Source: an uncultured Ruminococcus sp.
GTDB lineage: Bacteria > Bacillota > Clostridia > Oscillospirales > CAG-272
NCBI GenBank assembly: GCA_902797495.1
Contig: CADBTH010000086.1
Coordinates: forward strand, 1 to 5,444
DNA: 5,444 nucleotides
Direction: 5' to 3'
The notes beneath the pieces are model-generated. The model worked only from the letters and a program-made list of their open reading frames with translations. It was not told the origin of the DNA and made no database searches. Of the stretch, positions 1 through 5,444 are shown in pieces (the first letter of the stretch is position 1; each line of letters starts with the position of its first letter). Position numbers and translations under genes: made by a program.

Positions 1-240
1 AGCGACAACTTCCGCCAGTCCTCGATCCAGGGGGTCATGAAGAGGATCAAGGCGAAGGGCATCGAGGTCGTCGTTTACGAGCCCGCTCTGAAGGAGGACT
101 CGTTCTTCAACAGCGCGGTTATACGCGACCTTGACGAGTTCAAGAGGACTTGCGACGTTATCGTCGCAAACAGATACAGCGAAGAGCTCTCGGACGTTCT
201 CGACAAAGTCTTTACGAGAGACTTGTACTTCAGAGACTGA
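1..240 (+). CDS. ugd: UDP-glucose 6-dehydrogenase, C-terminal fragment (5' end outside window)
   Basis: The frame is open from base 1 to the TGA at 238-240 and encodes the last 79 residues of a nucleotide-sugar dehydrogenase. It begins SDNFRQSSIQGVMKRI and contains VVVYEPAL, a DLDEFKRTCDVIVANRY block and the ending VFTRDLYFRD. This order closely matches the UDP-binding C-terminal domain of the streptococcal HasB/Cap3A-type UDP-glucose dehydrogenases, which run to about 390-400 residues, so about four fifths of the gene lies upstream. The family oxidises UDP-glucose to UDP-glucuronate with two NAD+ in the cytoplasm, feeding capsule or exopolysaccharide synthesis. The NAD-binding domain and catalytic Cys are not visible, so UDP-mannose-type relatives cannot be fully excluded, but the C-terminal motifs favour UDP-glucose. 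The ATG at 37 is an internal Met, not the start. The stop overlaps the next ATG by one base (TGATG). Confidence 0.9.
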   Translation, partial: SDNFRQSSIQGVMKRIKAKGIEVVVYEPALKEDSFFNSAVIRDLDEFKRTCDVIVANRYSEELSDVLDKVFTRDLYFRD

Positions 241-731
241 TGTCAGGCCATCGCAAACGCCGCGCGCTGACGGTGATACTCGTCGTTCTGACGGTCCTTC
301 AGCTCGCCTTCATCTTCGCTCAGTCTCTCCTCGACGCGCCGTCGTCCTCCGAAGAGAGCAGCTCCGTCCTCGAGCTTGTAAGGCCCTTCTTCGAACTCTT
401 CGTCGGCAAAGGGAACGTCACGGAGTCTCTCGTCAGAAAGTGCGCTCACGTAGCTGAGTTCGCCGTCCTCGGCGCGCTCGCCTCGTCCCTGTCGTTCGTT
501 ATCGGCAAGAGACGCCCCGTCCACTTCGTCTTCGTTCTGCTCTGTTCGCTTGCAGTCGCCGTGACGGACGAGTCGATACAACTCTTCTCCGACGGCAGGT
601 CGGGCGAGATACGGGACGTTCTGATAGACTCTTCCGGCGCCGCGTTCGGGATAATTATTACTCTGACAGCGATATTCATTATAATAAAAATAAAAGGAAG
701 AAGCCGTCATGAAAAACAAAGCGACAACTGA
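240..731 (+). CDS. VanZ-like family membrane protein
   Basis: This 163-residue protein has the VanZ-family layout: a basic N-terminus (residues 4-8), a first membrane segment (about 10-27), the motif RKCAHVAEF (R66, K67, H70, E73) leading into a second segment, a third segment (about 94-108), then DESIQLFSDGR (D110, E111, Q114, G119, R120) with D126 and D130, and a last segment (about 133-150) with a Lys-rich tail. VanZ itself gives low-level teicoplanin resistance by an unclear mechanism; most family members are uncharacterised, so no drug-resistance role is claimed. I chose the ATG at 240 because it overlaps the ugd stop, fits translational coupling and places the first membrane helix directly after a short basic leader. 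The in-frame ATG at 150 would add 30 Arg-rich residues inside ugd. There is no strong Shine-Dalgarno site. The 3' end overlaps the permease start by 23 bases. Confidence 0.86.
   Translation: MSGHRKRRALTVILVVLTVLQLAFIFAQSLLDAPSSSEESSSVLELVRPFFELFVGKGNVTESLVRKCAHVAEFAVLGALASSLSFVIGKRRPVHFVFVLLCSLAVAVTDESIQLFSDGRSGEIRDVLIDSSGAAFGIIITLTAIFIIIKIKGRSRHEKQSDN
695..700 (+). promoter_or_regulatory. Ribosome binding site of the permease gene
   Basis: AGGAAG lies 8 bases before the ATG at 709, inside the last codons of the VanZ gene. It is the clearest Shine-Dalgarno match in the window. It supports the start at 709 and so the 23-base overlap of the two reading frames. Confidence 0.75.
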
Positions 732-2235
732 TACCGGTAAAACCGGCTCGCTGAAAAGACAGCTTAGTCCCATGCACGTCTGGGCTATCGCCTTCGGGTG
801 CATAATCGGCTGGGGAAGCTTCATCAACCCCGGCAAAAAGTTCTTACCCAACTCCGGCGTCGCCGGCACCGCGATCGCGATGGCGGCGGGAGCTCTCGTC
901 ATGGTAGTCATCGCGTTCAGCTACGCCTACATGGTGCCGAAATACCCCGAGGCGGGAGGGGAGTTCACGTTCACGAAGAACTGCTTCGGAAAGATACCCG
1001 CTTATATCTGCGGATGGTTTCTCGTCGCCGGGTACCTGACCAACGTCCCTATGAACTCCACCGCGATCGGCATGATCGTCGACGGACTCGACGGGGACGC
1101 CGATATACTCCACTTCGGTTTCCACTATACTATAGCCGGCTTCGACGTGTATCTCGGCGACGTTCTCTTCGCCTCCGCGATACTCATCCTCTTCGGAGTC
1201 CTCAATATCCTCGGCGTAAAGAAAGCGGGAGGAGTACAGATAGTCCTCGCCTCTCTCCTCGCCGTCTGCGCCTTCACGCTCTGCGTCTCCTGCATAGTCT
1301 CTGCGAACCGTCAGGGGATCGACTGGCGTCTCGCGTGGGGATTTGATAAAGAAGCCGCTCTGAAAGCGGCGGGAGAAAAGATGGCGAATATAGACAGCGT
1401 CGACGTCGCCGCGCTCGCCCACACGGGAGGGCAGGGCAAATTCGCCGCGGTGCTCGCCACCTTCGCAATAGCCCCGTGGGCGTTCGTCGGATTCGACACG
1501 ATCCCGCAGGCGGCGGAGGAATTCAAGTTCTCCTATAAGAAAGTGATGAAGATACTCGTAGTCGCGATAGCGTTCGGCGCGTTCGTCTACATCTCGAACA
1601 ACACGGTCGCCGCGGCGGTCTACGAATACTGGCCGCAGGACGCGATCTCCGGCAAGTGGGTGCTCCTCATAGCCGCCGAACATCTACTCGGCACGTTCGG
1701 AAAAGTACTCATCGGCGTCGGCGTTTCGTGCGCCGTCCTCTCGGGCATCATGGGCTTCTACCTCGCTTCGAGCAGACTCATGTTCGCGATGAGCCGCGAC
1801 GGATACCTCCCGAAGATATTCGGAAAAGTTGACGCGCGGCGCGGCACTCCGAAGAACGCGGTCGTCTTCTGCATCGCCGTATCTCTCTCCGGCCCCGTCC
1901 TCGGCAGGGAGGCGCTCGGCTGGTTCGTAGATATGTCGGCGATAGGAGCCTCGATCGGTTACCTGTTCACCTGCCTTTCGACCGTGGTGACGATGAAGAA
2001 ATACGGGGACGGCAAGACGTATCTTAAAATACTCTCCGTACTCGGCGCGCTCTTCTCCTCGGTATTCATAATCCTCCAGCTCGTCCCGATACCGGGGCTT
2101 GAGGGAGTCCACTTCGGGAAGGAATCGTATATACTTCTCGTCGTGTGGATCGTCCTCGGAGCTCTCATGTACGTCGCGCGCGACAGAAAGAAAAACGGCG
2201 GCGTGACTCGAGCCCGCAGCTTAAATAAGAAATAA
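709..2235 (+). CDS. APC-superfamily amino acid permease
   Basis: A 508-residue integral membrane protein with about 12 hydrophobic segments. The first carries GCIIGWGSFINPG (residues 30-42), the form here of the glycine-rich TM1 break that binds the amino and carboxyl groups of substrate in APC transporters. The sixth carries APWAFVGFDTIPQAAEEFK (from residue 255), the matching TM6 substrate-site region; D263 stands where many relatives have Glu. A PEAGGEF motif follows the second segment, as in other family members, and a conserved-looking SRLMFAMSRDGYLP stretch follows the eighth. A polar stretch of about 45 residues (about 200-245) separates TM5 and TM6 and is likely external. The family moves amino acids or amines across the cytoplasmic membrane, usually with H+ or Na+; the substrate cannot be told from sequence. 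The tail is basic and cytoplasmic in the usual topology. The start is fixed by a good ribosome binding site. Finding it among polysaccharide genes is unusual. Confidence 0.92.
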   Translation: MKNKATTDTGKTGSLKRQLSPMHVWAIAFGCIIGWGSFINPGKKFLPNSGVAGTAIAMAAGALVMVVIAFSYAYMVPKYPEAGGEFTFTKNCFGKIPAYICGWFLVAGYLTNVPMNSTAIGMIVDGLDGDADILHFGFHYTIAGFDVYLGDVLFASAILILFGVLNILGVKKAGGVQIVLASLLAVCAFTLCVSCIVSANRQGIDWRLAWGFDKEAALKAAGEKMANIDSVDVAALAHTGGQGKFAAVLATFAIAPWAFVGFDTIPQAAEEFKFSYKKVMKILVVAIAFGAFVYISNNTVAAAVYEYWPQDAISGKWVLLIAAEHLLGTFGKVLIGVGVSCAVLSGIMGFYLASSRLMFAMSRDGYLPKIFGKVDARRGTPKNAVVFCIAVSLSGPVLGREALGWFVDMSAIGASIGYLFTCLSTVVTMKKYGDGKTYLKILSVLGALFSSVFIILQLVPIPGLEGVHFGKESYILLVVWIVLGALMYVARDRKKNGGVTRARSLNKK

Positions 2236-2245
2236 TTTTTAATTC

Positions 2246-2250
2246 GGTGG
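2246..2250 (+). promoter_or_regulatory. Ribosome binding site that decides the kinase start
   Basis: GGTGG lies 5 bases before the ATG at 2256. An in-frame GTG at 2247 would add three residues (MVN), but it lies within this Shine-Dalgarno-like element and has only T/A-rich sequence with no purine-rich site before it. The ATG at 2256 is therefore the better start. Confidence 0.65.
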
Positions 2251-2255
2251 TTAAT

Positions 2256-2993
2256 ATGACAAACAGCAAGATCAGAAAAAAGAGTATCGGAAACAACGGC
2301 TTCGACAGCGAGGCGCATCTTCTCTCCGAAAAATCCTCGTTCACCGTTCAGGAGGCTTACAAGAAGCTCAGAACGAACGTGACCTTCTCGCTCCCCGGAG
2401 CGGGATGCAAGTGCATCGGCATCACGAGCGCCGACCGCGGAGAGGGGAAAAGCTCGGTCACGATCAACCTCGCGCTCGCGTTCGCTCAGCTCAAAAAGCG
2501 CGTGCTTATCATAGACTGCGATATGCGCCTTCCGACGATCGCCAAAAAGCTCGGAGTCGCGCCGACGCCGGGACTGAGCAATCTGCTCGCCGGTCAGACG
2601 GAAGCGCAGGAAAAGCTGATTATCAGAATTCCCGACAGGCGCATCGACGTCCTCACGGCGGGCGATATCCCGCCCGACCCGACCGTCCTGCTCGAATCGA
2701 AGCAGATGGTCAAGCTCGTCGAACTGCTCCGCGAACACTACGACTATATCATCTTCGACTTCCCGCCCGTACACGTCGTGACGGACGCGGTCATCATGTC
2801 GAAGATCATCGACGGTTATTTTCTCGTCGTCCGCCACAACTATTCCGAGTTCGGCAACATCGACGATATTATAAAGACGATGAAGTTCGCGGAAGCGAAG
2901 ATACTCGGCTTCATCTACAACGGAAAGGCTCAGAGCGCTTCTTACTCCGGCAACGGCAGATACTACAAAAAAAACCGCAGCTACGGCAAATAA
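2256..2993 (+). CDS. CpsD/CapB-type bacterial tyrosine kinase (BY-kinase), cytoplasmic domain
   Basis: This 245-residue protein is a P-loop tyrosine autokinase. An EAYKKLRTN block (33-41) corresponds to the family's ExxRxxR oligomerisation motif, with Lys36 for the first Arg. Walker A is SADRGEGKS (58-66), Walker A' is VLIIDCDMR (83-91, D87 and D89), and Walker B is IIFDFPP (165-171, D168). LTAGDIPPDP (133-142) is the family's typical TAGxxPPNP-like segment. The C-terminal tail has a tyrosine cluster (Y230, Y236, Y237, Y243), the usual autophosphorylation sites. The family controls capsule/exopolysaccharide polymerisation and export, and works in Firmicutes with a separate membrane modulator (CpsC/TkmA, Wzz domain), which is not in this window; nor is a CpsB/Wzb phosphatase. 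There are no membrane segments. A ParA/MinD-type ATPase is less likely given the tyrosine tail and the PPNP-like segment. It follows the permease by 20 bases, and the MMPL gene starts directly after its stop. Confidence 0.93.
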   Translation: MTNSKIRKKSIGNNGFDSEAHLLSEKSSFTVQEAYKKLRTNVTFSLPGAGCKCIGITSADRGEGKSSVTINLALAFAQLKKRVLIIDCDMRLPTIAKKLGVAPTPGLSNLLAGQTEAQEKLIIRIPDRRIDVLTAGDIPPDPTVLLESKQMVKLVELLREHYDYIIFDFPPVHVVTDAVIMSKIIDGYFLVVRHNYSEFGNIDDIIKTMKFAEAKILGFIYNGKAQSASYSGNGRYYKKNRSYGK

Positions 2994-5198
2994 ATGGATA
3001 AAAACAAGTTTATATACCGCGCGTCCGCCGTTATCGTCAGGATGAGGATACCGATCTTCATCCTCTTCGCGGCGTCGTGCGTACTCTCGTCGCTCATGCT
3101 CGGGAAGGTGAAGATCAATTCCGATCTCGCGTATTTTCTTCCCCCCGAGAGCGAGACGAGACGCGGAATGAATATCATGGCGGAGGAGTTCGGAACGCTC
3201 GCCTCCGCGACCTTTTCAATAAAAGGAGCGACGGCGGAAGAAGCGAAGGCGGCTTCCGACAGGATCGCCGCCGTAGACGGAGTCGCTCTCGTCTCCTTTG
3301 ACGAAAAAGAGGACTTCAAGGACGGCGTCGCGCTGATCTCCGTCTCCTTTGACGGAGGGCCGGACGGGGAAGCGGAGCGCGCCGAGCGCGAGGCTGAAGC
3401 GGTGCTCGAAGGGCTCGACTTCACCGCTGTCACCAACGTCGGACAGGACTTCAACGAAAAGATCGCCTCCGAGATGGGAGGCGTCCTCGCCATCGCGGCG
3501 ATAGTCATCCTCGCCGTTCTTCTTTTCACGTCGAGGAGCTACTTCGAGGTCGTGATCTTCTTCGTCGTCTTCATCGTCGCCGCCCTGCTCAATATGGGTA
3601 CGAACTTCGTCTTCGGCGAGATATCGTCTATAACGAATTCCGTCGCCGTCATCCTCCAGCTCGCCCTCGCGATAGATTACGCGATCATCTTCGCGCACCG
3701 CTATCAGGACGAGGCGGCGGCGCGAACGGACGGGCGCGAGGCTCTGACTTTTGCTCTCGCCCATTCCATCGTCGAGATCTCGTCCTCGTCTCTCACAACG
3801 ATATCGGGGCTTGTCGCCCTCACGCTGATGCGGTTCAGACTCGGGCGCGACCTCGGGCTCGTCCTCGGCAAGGGCATCATATGCAGTATGCTGACGGTGC
3901 TCCTTCTGATGCCGGGGCTCATCTCCCTCTTCCCGCGCCTGCTTAAAAAGACTGCGCACAGAAACCTCGTTCCGAGCCTCGAAGGGTGGGGAAGACACCT
4001 CGCCCGCCGCCGCTTCGTCTACGTGCTGATTTTCGCACTCATCCTCCCGGCGGCGGTAGTCCTCTCCGGTAAGACGGAGTACGCTTTCTCCGACGCGAGA
4101 GTCGACGAGCTCGTAAAAGTCGAGTCGCGCGAGCGCCGCCGCGAGGTCGAAAAGACGTTCGGTTCTCAGGCGAGCATCGCCGTCATCGTCCCGAAGGGCG
4201 ACTACGAGGCGCAGAAGACGCTCATCGCGGACGTGAAGGAGATGGACGGGGTAAAGAGCGTGACGGGTCTTGCGGATATCAAATACGACGGAGTGCACTC
4301 CGTCACGGATAAAGTAAAGATCTCGCTTCTCCTTTCGCAGTTCGGTATGAGCGCGGACGACTTTCCCATGATAAAGGCGTTCGGGATCGACCCCGATACC
4401 GCCGAGTTCTCGCTCGTCGAGATCGCCGATATGATCGACGTCTCGTCCCTCGTGCCGACGGATTCGGGCGATACGGCGCGCCTGCTCAAACAGTTTGCCT
4501 TCGCGACGTCTCAGCTTCGCGGCAAGAATTACGACAGGATCGTCGTCACGTCGACCCTGCCCGTCGAGAGCGACGAGGCGGTCGCCCTCGTCGATTCGAT
4601 AAGAGCGGACGCACGGGAGCTGTGCGGGGAAGAGTCTCTCGTCATCGGCGACGTCACGAGCGCGAAGGACCTGAAGGATTCCTATAAGAGCGACTCGGTG
4701 CTGATCTCCGTGCTGACGATCGTATTCGTCTTCGTCATTCTCCTTGCGACGTTCAGAAGCCCCGTCGCCGCGGCTATCCTCGTCTTCGTCATTCAGGGAA
4801 GCATCTGGATCAACTTCTCGATCCCGTACCTGCTCGGCATGAGATGCTCCTTCGTCACGCAGATGATAGTTTCCGCGATACAGATGGGCGCGACGATCGA
4901 CTACGCCATAGTCGTCATGAGCCGCTACCGCGCCGCGAGAGAGACTCGCACAAAGCAGGAATCTGTCGCCATCGCAGTAAAGGAGAGCTTCGCGACGGTC
5001 ATCACCTCCGGCGCGATCATGTCCGCCGCCGGATTCCTCATCGCCTTCAGAGTCAGCGACGTCTACATCGGACACATAGGCTTTGCGGTAGGCCGCGGCG
5101 CGGCGATATCCGTCATCCTTGTCCTCACAGTTCTCCCCCAGCTCATTATGCTCTTCGACTCACTCATAACAAAGACCACCTTCCGCCTCAAGCGGTAA
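2994..5198 (+). CDS. MMPL/RND-superfamily transporter
   Basis: A 734-residue membrane protein with the duplicated MMPL plan. TM1 (about 19-36) is followed by an outer domain (about 37-160), then TM2-TM6 (about 162-314); TM7 (about 342-359) is followed by a second outer domain (about 360-567), then TM8-TM12 (about 569-722). Each half has the proton-relay Asp-Tyr pair in its fourth helix: ALAIDYAIIFAHRY (D228, Y229) and GATIDYAIVVMSRY (D636, Y637); the first half has Ala where the classic GxxxDY motif has Gly. Size and layout match proton-driven MMPL exporters, which move lipids, glycolipids or hydrophobic compounds out of the membrane; the substrate here is unknown. The ATG is on the base after the kinase TAA with no clear ribosome binding site, so translation probably depends on coupling to the kinase. 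It is the last gene before a strong terminator. The frame is intact throughout. Confidence 0.93.
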   Translation: MDKNKFIYRASAVIVRMRIPIFILFAASCVLSSLMLGKVKINSDLAYFLPPESETRRGMNIMAEEFGTLASATFSIKGATAEEAKAASDRIAAVDGVALVSFDEKEDFKDGVALISVSFDGGPDGEAERAEREAEAVLEGLDFTAVTNVGQDFNEKIASEMGGVLAIAAIVILAVLLFTSRSYFEVVIFFVVFIVAALLNMGTNFVFGEISSITNSVAVILQLALAIDYAIIFAHRYQDEAAARTDGREALTFALAHSIVEISSSSLTTISGLVALTLMRFRLGRDLGLVLGKGIICSMLTVLLLMPGLISLFPRLLKKTAHRNLVPSLEGWGRHLARRRFVYVLIFALILPAAVVLSGKTEYAFSDARVDELVKVESRERRREVEKTFGSQASIAVIVPKGDYEAQKTLIADVKEMDGVKSVTGLADIKYDGVHSVTDKVKISLLLSQFGMSADDFPMIKAFGIDPDTAEFSLVEIADMIDVSSLVPTDSGDTARLLKQFAFATSQLRGKNYDRIVVTSTLPVESDEAVALVDSIRADARELCGEESLVIGDVTSAKDLKDSYKSDSVLISVLTIVFVFVILLATFRSPVAAAILVFVIQGSIWINFSIPYLLGMRCSFVTQMIVSAIQMGATIDYAIVVMSRYRAARETRTKQESVAIAVKESFATVITSGAIMSAAGFLIAFRVSDVYIGHIGFAVGRGAAISVILVLTVLPQLIMLFDSLITKTTFRLKR

Positions 5199-5213
5199 TA
5201 CAGAAAGAATTAT

Positions 5214-5246
5214 CGGCAGACCCCGTCGCGGGTCTGCTGTTTTTTT
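5214..5246 (+). terminator. Intrinsic (Rho-independent) terminator closing the operon
   Basis: GCAGACCC (5216-5223) pairs perfectly with GGGTCTGC (5230-5237) across a six-base loop CGTCGC. G5215-T5238 (wobble) and C5214-G5239 can extend the stem to 10 pairs. Seven T residues follow at 5240-5246. It starts 15 bases after the MMPL stop and is the only such structure I can see in the window. Confidence 0.92.
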
Positions 5247-5286
5247 GTGCCGTAAAGAGGGGAACGTGGAGTATTTATGTAGAATA

Positions 5287-5316
5287 ATTGGAATGAAATG
5301 GTAACTATTGGTAATT
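5287..5316 (+). repeat. Three degenerate tandem 10-base units
   Basis: Units ATTGGAATGA (5287-5296), AATGGTAACT (5297-5306) and ATTGGTAATT (5307-5316) abut each other. Units 2 and 3 agree at 8 of 10 positions, units 1 and 3 at 6 of 10. TGGTAA recurs at 5388-5393 over the candidate -10. The ten-base step equals about one helical turn, as seen in operator arrays, but short AT-rich repeats also arise by chance. Confidence 0.4.
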
Positions 5317-5360
5317 AATAACAGCAATCGACAAGTTTTTTTGTACACTATTTTTGTCTC

Positions 5361-5385
5361 GAAATACTTGAAATATCAGGAAATA
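5361..5385 (+). repeat. Three GAAATA direct repeats overlapping a candidate promoter
   Basis: GAAATA occurs at 5361-5366, 5370-5375 and 5380-5385, steps of 9 and 10 bases. The second copy overlaps the candidate -35 box, and the third lies in the spacer before the -10. They could be binding sites for a regulator or an A-tract-like bend; the sequence alone does not decide. Confidence 0.4.
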
Positions 5386-5396
5386 TATGGTAAACT
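5368..5396 (+). promoter_or_regulatory. Candidate sigma-A-type promoter with extended -10
   Basis: TTGAAA (5368-5373) is separated by exactly 17 bases from TAAACT (5391-5396), which is preceded by TGG (5388-5390), fitting an extended -10 element (TGn). The -35 matches the consensus at 5 of 6 positions and the -10 at 4 of 6. Transcription would start near 5403 and run out of the window. Support comes from spacing, the TG extension and its place after a terminator; AT-rich DNA makes chance matches common. Confidence 0.42.
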
Positions 5397-5444
5397 GTTA
5401 GCGTCGATGAAAAATGAATATGCAAATTAATTATGTAACAATAT

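Larger units (their letters stand above)
5247..5444. other. AT-rich intergenic region after the operon
   Basis: No open frame of gene-like length or composition is present on either strand here. Base composition changes sharply from GC-rich coding DNA to AT-rich DNA just after the terminator. It holds short repeats with about a 10-base period and one plausible promoter pointing out of the window. It is most simply the upstream region of the next gene, beyond 5444. Confidence 0.6.

Noticed and set aside
150..239. Upstream in-frame ATG (150) as the VanZ start
   Set aside because: It would add 30 Arg-rich residues wholly inside the conserved ugd C-terminus; the ATG at 240 overlaps the ugd stop and gives a normal VanZ N-terminus.
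2247..2255. GTG at 2247 as the kinase start
   Set aside because: It lies inside the Shine-Dalgarno-like GGTGG that serves the ATG at 2256 and has no ribosome site of its own.
3265..3356. Near-repeat in the MMPL gene encoding DGVALVSFDE and DGVALISVSFDG
   Set aside because: It looks like two similar beta-strand segments in the outer domain; the DNA copies differ in length and there is no tandem array, so no mobile or recombination element is implied.
3216..5075. Long minus-strand open frame of 619 codons opposite the MMPL gene, and similar ones at 844-1683 and 1959-2837
   Set aside because: They mirror strongly biased plus-strand codon use (few stop complements), are rich in Arg/Asp/Glu with no recognisable domain or membrane pattern, and lie over genes with clear family motifs.
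5280..5285. TAGAAT as a -10 box
   Set aside because: It matches 5 of 6 positions, but the -35 position at 17 bases is GAGGGG and the TG before it is not in the extended -10 register.
5266..5304. Tiny frame GTG...TAA of 12 codons with GAGGGG just upstream
   Set aside because: The spacing to the GTG is only 3 bases, it directly follows a terminator with no convincing promoter, and 12 residues give no family signal.
5407..5443. ATGs at 5407 (7 codons to a stop) and 5414 (open to the window end) as the start of the next gene
   Set aside because: Neither has a ribosome binding site, and too few codons are visible to support a gene call.

Overview
The window looks like the 3' end of a single plus-strand operon for surface polysaccharide and cell-envelope functions, most likely from an anaerobic Firmicute (Clostridia-like). 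The basis is a streptococcal/clostridial-type UDP-glucose dehydrogenase C-terminus, a stand-alone CpsD/EpsB-type tyrosine kinase domain (the split arrangement usual in Firmicutes), a VanZ-family protein and a classic hairpin plus T-run terminator. Coding regions are GC-rich with many C/G third positions, yet AGA/AGG (Arg) and ATA (Ile) are used freely. A finer taxonomic call is not possible from this sequence alone.

Layout: (1) 1-240, C-terminal 79 residues of a UDP-glucose 6-dehydrogenase, cut by the window edge. (2) 240-731, a small VanZ-like membrane protein whose ATG overlaps the ugd stop by one base. (3) 709-2235, an APC-superfamily permease overlapping the VanZ gene by 23 bases. (4) 2256-2993, a bacterial tyrosine (BY) kinase of the CpsD/CapB type, 20 bases after the permease. 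(5) 2994-5198, an MMPL/RND-type transporter starting on the base after the kinase stop. (6) 5214-5246, a strong intrinsic terminator. (7) 5247-5444, an AT-rich non-coding stretch with short ~10-bp-period repeats and a candidate extended -10 promoter that would read out of the window.

How the genes may work together: the dehydrogenase makes UDP-glucuronate for a polysaccharide. BY-kinases are known to control polysaccharide assembly and, in B. subtilis and E. coli, to phosphorylate UDP-glucose dehydrogenase, so genes 1 and 4 may be an enzyme-kinase pair. The MMPL protein could export an envelope lipid or glycolipid. The VanZ and permease genes share the transcript, but nothing in the sequence fixes their substrates or roles. 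I see no CRISPR array, RNA gene, insertion sequence or clearly new system. The points most worth following are the kinase-MMPL junction, the ugd/kinase pairing and the repeat-bearing region after the terminator.
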